From assembly GCA_017994575.1 (NCBI GenBank), contig JAGOKN010000024.1, positions 1 to 35,103 on the forward strand: a DNA stretch of 35,103 nucleotides. Reading direction: 5' to 3'. Below, piece by piece: positions 32,907 to 35,103 of this stretch (position 1 is the first letter of the stretch; each line of letters opens with the position of its first letter). A program made the position numbers and the translations under genes. The DNA is from Nitrosomonas sp. (GTDB lineage: Bacteria > Pseudomonadota > Gammaproteobacteria > Burkholderiales > Nitrosomonadaceae). A model generated the notes under the pieces. That model ran no database searches. It was not told the origin of the DNA and saw nothing but the letters and a program-made list of their open reading frames with translations.

Positions 32907-34964
32907 ATGACCGATGCTGAACTCGACCTACTATCCATCAACACTATCCGTACGCTGTCGATAGACGCTGTGCAAGCGGCTAATTCTGGCCATCCCGGTA
33001 CACCAATGGCGCTTGCGCCCCTGGTATACACGCTTTGGAATCGCATTATGCGATTCGATCCGCAGGATCCGATCTGGCCCAATCGAGATCGATTTGTGTT
33101 GTCGAATGGACACGCGTCGATGCTGTTATGGTCGGTGCTGTATCTGACGGGTACGCGCGCGGTTAACGCGGATTACGAGAGATTGGGCCAGCCTTCGGTG
33201 ACGCTGGAGGATATCCGCCGTTTCCGACAACTGGGCAGTAAAGCGCCCGGTCACCCTGAGTACCACTGGGTATCCGGCGTAGAGACCACCACGGGTCCGC
33301 TCGGACAAGGTATAGCAACCAGCGTCGGCATGGCAGTTGCCGAAAAATGGCTTGCAAGCCGTTATAACAAATCGGATTTCAACATCTTCGACTATGATAT
33401 CTACGCTATCTGTGGCGATGGAGACCTGATGGAGGGCGTAGGATCAGAGGCAGCTTCATTGGCCGGTCATCTTGGCCTCGATAATCTTTGCTGGATCTAT
33501 GACAATAATCACATCACTATCGAAGGCAGCACGCAGCTTACGTTTACCGAAGATGTGGCGACGCGATTCCTCAGCTATCATTGGAATGTCCTACGATTGG
33601 GGGATGCCAACGACATCGAACAAATCGATCATGCTCTGAAAGTATTCCGTAAAACCAAAGACAGGCCCACGCTCATCATCCTCGATAGCCACATTGGTTA
33701 CGGTTCACCGCATCGGCAGGATACCGCCGCAGCTCACGGTGAACCGCTCGGCCCGGATGAAGTTCGGTCTGTCAAACGCGCCTACGGTTGGCCTGAGGAT
33801 GCGCAATTCCTAGTGCCGGCAGGGGTACGCGAGCATTTTGCTGATGGCATTGGCATACGCGGTGCATCAGCACGCTGTGCCTGGACAAATCTGTTCGCTG
33901 AGTATCGCAGCCAGTACCCTGAACTTGCCGTTCAAATCGAGCAGATGCAGCGACGCGAATTGCCGGTTGGATGGGACCGTGACCTGCCGGTGTTTCCCGT
34001 AGATCCAAAGGGATTGGCAGGACGGGAAGTCTCTGGTAAGGCGTTGAATGTGCTGGCGCAGAACATTCCTTGGCTGCTCGGCGGTTCTGCTGATTTGGGT
34101 TCGTCCAATAAAACCTTGCTGACCTACCCAGGGGCGGAAGATATTCAGGTCAACACACCAGGAGGAAAGAATCTGCACTTCGGCATCCGCGAGCATGCCA
34201 TGTGCGCGATCGTGAACGGCTTGTCGCTATCTAAGCTGCGGCCTTACGGCGCTACTTTCTTCATTTTCAGCGACTATGCACGGCCTGCGATTCGTTTGTC
34301 GGCCCTGATGGAATTGCCGACTATCTTTGTATTTACTCATGACGCCATGGGCGACGGAGAAGATGGTCCGACACATCAGCCAGTCGAGCAACTTGCTTCT
34401 TTGCGCGCCATTCCCGGCCTGACACTGTTACGTCCCGGCGATGCCAATGAAGTGATCGAGGCATATCGTGTCATCATGCAGTTACGTCACCGTCCGGCTG
34501 TCTTGGTATTGTCGCGCCAGGCGCTTCCGACACTGGATCGCAGCAAATATGCACCAGCTTCCGGTGTGGCTTGCGGAGCCTATATATTCGCTGACGCGCC
34601 AGACGGGCAGCCGGAGATGATATTGATCGCAACCGGCAGCGAGCTCAGCCTTGCCGTGCAGGCGCATGAAACGCTCAGTAGCGAAGGTATCCGCTCCCGT
34701 GTGGTGTCCATGCCATCATGGGATATTTTCGAGCATCAAACACAGGAATACCGCGATAACGTACTACCTCCGGCTGTGCAGGCACGGATTGCGATTGAGC
34801 AGGCATCCACCTTCGGTTGGGAGCGCTATGTGGGCAATAACGGTCGCATTATCGGCATGCAGACTTTCGGCGCTTCAGCTCCGCTGAAGGAACTGCAGAG
34901 AAAATTCGGCTTCGAGCCGGAACGGCTGGTAACAATGGCAAAAGAAATGTTGAGAAAGACATAG
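32907..34964 (+). CDS. tkt: Transketolase
   Basis: A 685-residue thiamine-diphosphate enzyme moving two-carbon units between sugar phosphates in the pentose phosphate and Calvin cycles. The N-terminal region has SGHPGTPMALAPLVYTLW and GHASMLLW, the TPP/Mg site GDGDLMEG begins at residue 170, then GYGSPHRQDTAAAHGEPLG. The pyrimidine domain has FGIREHAMCAIVNG and THDAMGDGEDGPTHQPVEQ. The usual order and length are kept. ATG 32907 with GGGAGA 8 nt upstream is preferred over TTG 32892. The stop TAG (34962-34964) touches a mobile-element terminal repeat, so the last codons may have been set by an insertion. Confidence 0.95.
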   Translation: MTDAELDLLSINTIRTLSIDAVQAANSGHPGTPMALAPLVYTLWNRIMRFDPQDPIWPNRDRFVLSNGHASMLLWSVLYLTGTRAVNADYERLGQPSVTLEDIRRFRQLGSKAPGHPEYHWVSGVETTTGPLGQGIATSVGMAVAEKWLASRYNKSDFNIFDYDIYAICGDGDLMEGVGSEAASLAGHLGLDNLCWIYDNNHITIEGSTQLTFTEDVATRFLSYHWNVLRLGDANDIEQIDHALKVFRKTKDRPTLIILDSHIGYGSPHRQDTAAAHGEPLGPDEVRSVKRAYGWPEDAQFLVPAGVREHFADGIGIRGASARCAWTNLFAEYRSQYPELAVQIEQMQRRELPVGWDRDLPVFPVDPKGLAGREVSGKALNVLAQNIPWLLGGSADLGSSNKTLLTYPGAEDIQVNTPGGKNLHFGIREHAMCAIVNGLSLSKLRPYGATFFIFSDYARPAIRLSALMELPTIFVFTHDAMGDGEDGPTHQPVEQLASLRAIPGLTLLRPGDANEVIEAYRVIMQLRHRPAVLVLSRQALPTLDRSKYAPASGVACGAYIFADAPDGQPEMILIATGSELSLAVQAHETLSSEGIRSRVVSMPSWDIFEHQTQEYRDNVLPPAVQARIAIEQASTFGWERYVGNNGRIIGMQTFGASAPLKELQRKFGFEPERLVTMAKEMLRKT

Positions 34965-34990
34965 GGAAACGCTGATTAATTAATAATAGG
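34965..34990. repeat. Second copy of the MITE terminal repeat, next to tkt stop
   Basis: GGAAACGCTGATTAATT at 34965-34981 is identical to the 17-bp terminal repeat of the MITE at 28862, then the sequences diverge at once (AATAATAGG here). No inverted partner is visible before the window ends. It is probably the end of another IS5-type element or relic, into or beside which the IS200-like element below was inserted. Confidence 0.65.
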
Positions 34991-34994
34991 TAAA

Positions 34995-35013
34995 CCCCCG
35001 GCTTTGCCGGGGG
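34995..35013 (+). terminator. Perfect GC hairpin at IS200-like left end
   Basis: CCCCCGGC-TTT-GCCGGGGG, an 8-bp perfect stem with a 3-nt loop, 30 nt after the tkt stop. No U-run follows. In IS200 elements such a hairpin both stops incoming transcription and serves as an end structure. Here it would also end the tkt transcript. Confidence 0.6.
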
Positions 35014-35085
35014 ACTCACAAAGGTTTGACCGTTACGGCAGTCGTCGTAACGTTCTAGTCCCAACCACGAGACGAGGAGTCAAAA

Positions 35086-35103
35086 ATGAAGGAGTACCAA
35101 AGT
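35086..35103 (+). CDS. tnpA: IS200-like transposase tnpA, first six codons
   Basis: ATG 35086 with GAGGAG at 35074-35079 (6-nt spacer) begins MKEYQS and runs off the window. Many IS200-type Y1 transposases start M-K-x-Y-Q-S-L-S-H. Six residues alone would not suffice; the upstream hairpins carry the assignment. Confidence 0.55.

Larger units (their letters stand above)
34991..35103 (+). mobile_element. Left end of an IS200/IS605-like insertion sequence, partial
   Basis: A strong GC hairpin, a second stem (CGTTACG 35031-35037 with CGTAACG 35046-35052), a good ribosome site and a start MKEYQS are arranged as in IS200-type elements, where a left-end terminator hairpin shields a weakly translated tnpA. 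The element continues beyond the window, and its exact left boundary is not certain. Confidence 0.65.

Noticed and set aside
1-35103. tRNA, rRNA or CRISPR array
   Set aside because: No cloverleaf with T-loop sequence, no rRNA stretch and no regularly spaced direct repeats were seen on either strand.

Overview
The window carries most of a hydroxamate-type siderophore locus, then a short block of sugar-phosphate genes, with remnants of mobile elements at three places. Moderate GC, a pyoverdine-like gene set (NRPS, PvdE-type exporter, PvdA-type hydroxylase, PvdQ-type acylase, TonB receptor) and the terminal-repeat sequence of the small mobile elements suggest a Gram-negative proteobacterium, probably a betaproteobacterium. 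A Nitrosomonas-like ammonia oxidiser is my best guess, but this rests on general impression rather than a marker gene.

Layout. 1-104: the C-terminal end of an IS66-like transposase, butting against an NRPS gene that has lost its 5' part. 97-11517 (+): a 3.8 kaa NRPS, [half C]-A-PCP-E / C-A-PCP / C-A-PCP-TE. 11608-14545 (-): a PepSY membrane protein and a PvdE/SyrD-type ABC exporter in one operon. 14546-14838: a divergent control region with a candidate Fur box. 14839-17258 (+): a siderophore acetyltransferase (broken by a 1-nt frameshift as read here) and an ornithine/lysine N-hydroxylase. 17318-19612: a TonB-dependent receptor. 19685-20638: an HSL-type esterase. 20716-26429: an outer-membrane lipoprotein, membrane fusion protein and RND pump forming a tripartite efflux system. 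26484-26558: a 24-codon ORF that may be the remnant of an acyl-AMP ligase. 26604-28880: a PvdQ-like N-terminal-nucleophile acylase whose 3' end was rewritten by a 143-bp MITE. 29514-34964 (+): gnd, zwf, a polyphosphate-glucokinase-like ROK kinase and tkt. 34965-35103: another copy of the MITE terminal repeat and the left end of an IS200-like element, whose tnpA runs off the window.

How the genes work together (inference). The PvdA-type enzyme N-hydroxylates ornithine or lysine, the GNAT enzyme acylates it, and the NRPS joins the products. Adenylation pockets read from the sequence are DGECTGGITK, DGEDHGTVTK and DGEAVGGVTK, which fits basic amino acids (N5-hydroxyornithine-like, Lys-like, N5-hydroxyornithine-like), with the first epimerised. 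The PvdE-like transporter would move the precursor to the periplasm, where a PvdQ-like acylase could remove an N-terminal fatty acid. The RND trio may secrete the product, the TonB receptor takes up the ferric form, and the PepSY protein may help release iron. Three lesions (missing NRPS 5' end, GNAT frameshift, relic acyl ligase) suggest the biosynthetic arm may be decaying or recently inactivated while uptake genes stay intact. Sequencing or assembly error must be excluded first.

The second block supplies the oxidative pentose-phosphate branch (zwf, gnd), glucose phosphorylation and transketolase. It has no evident functional link with the siderophore genes.
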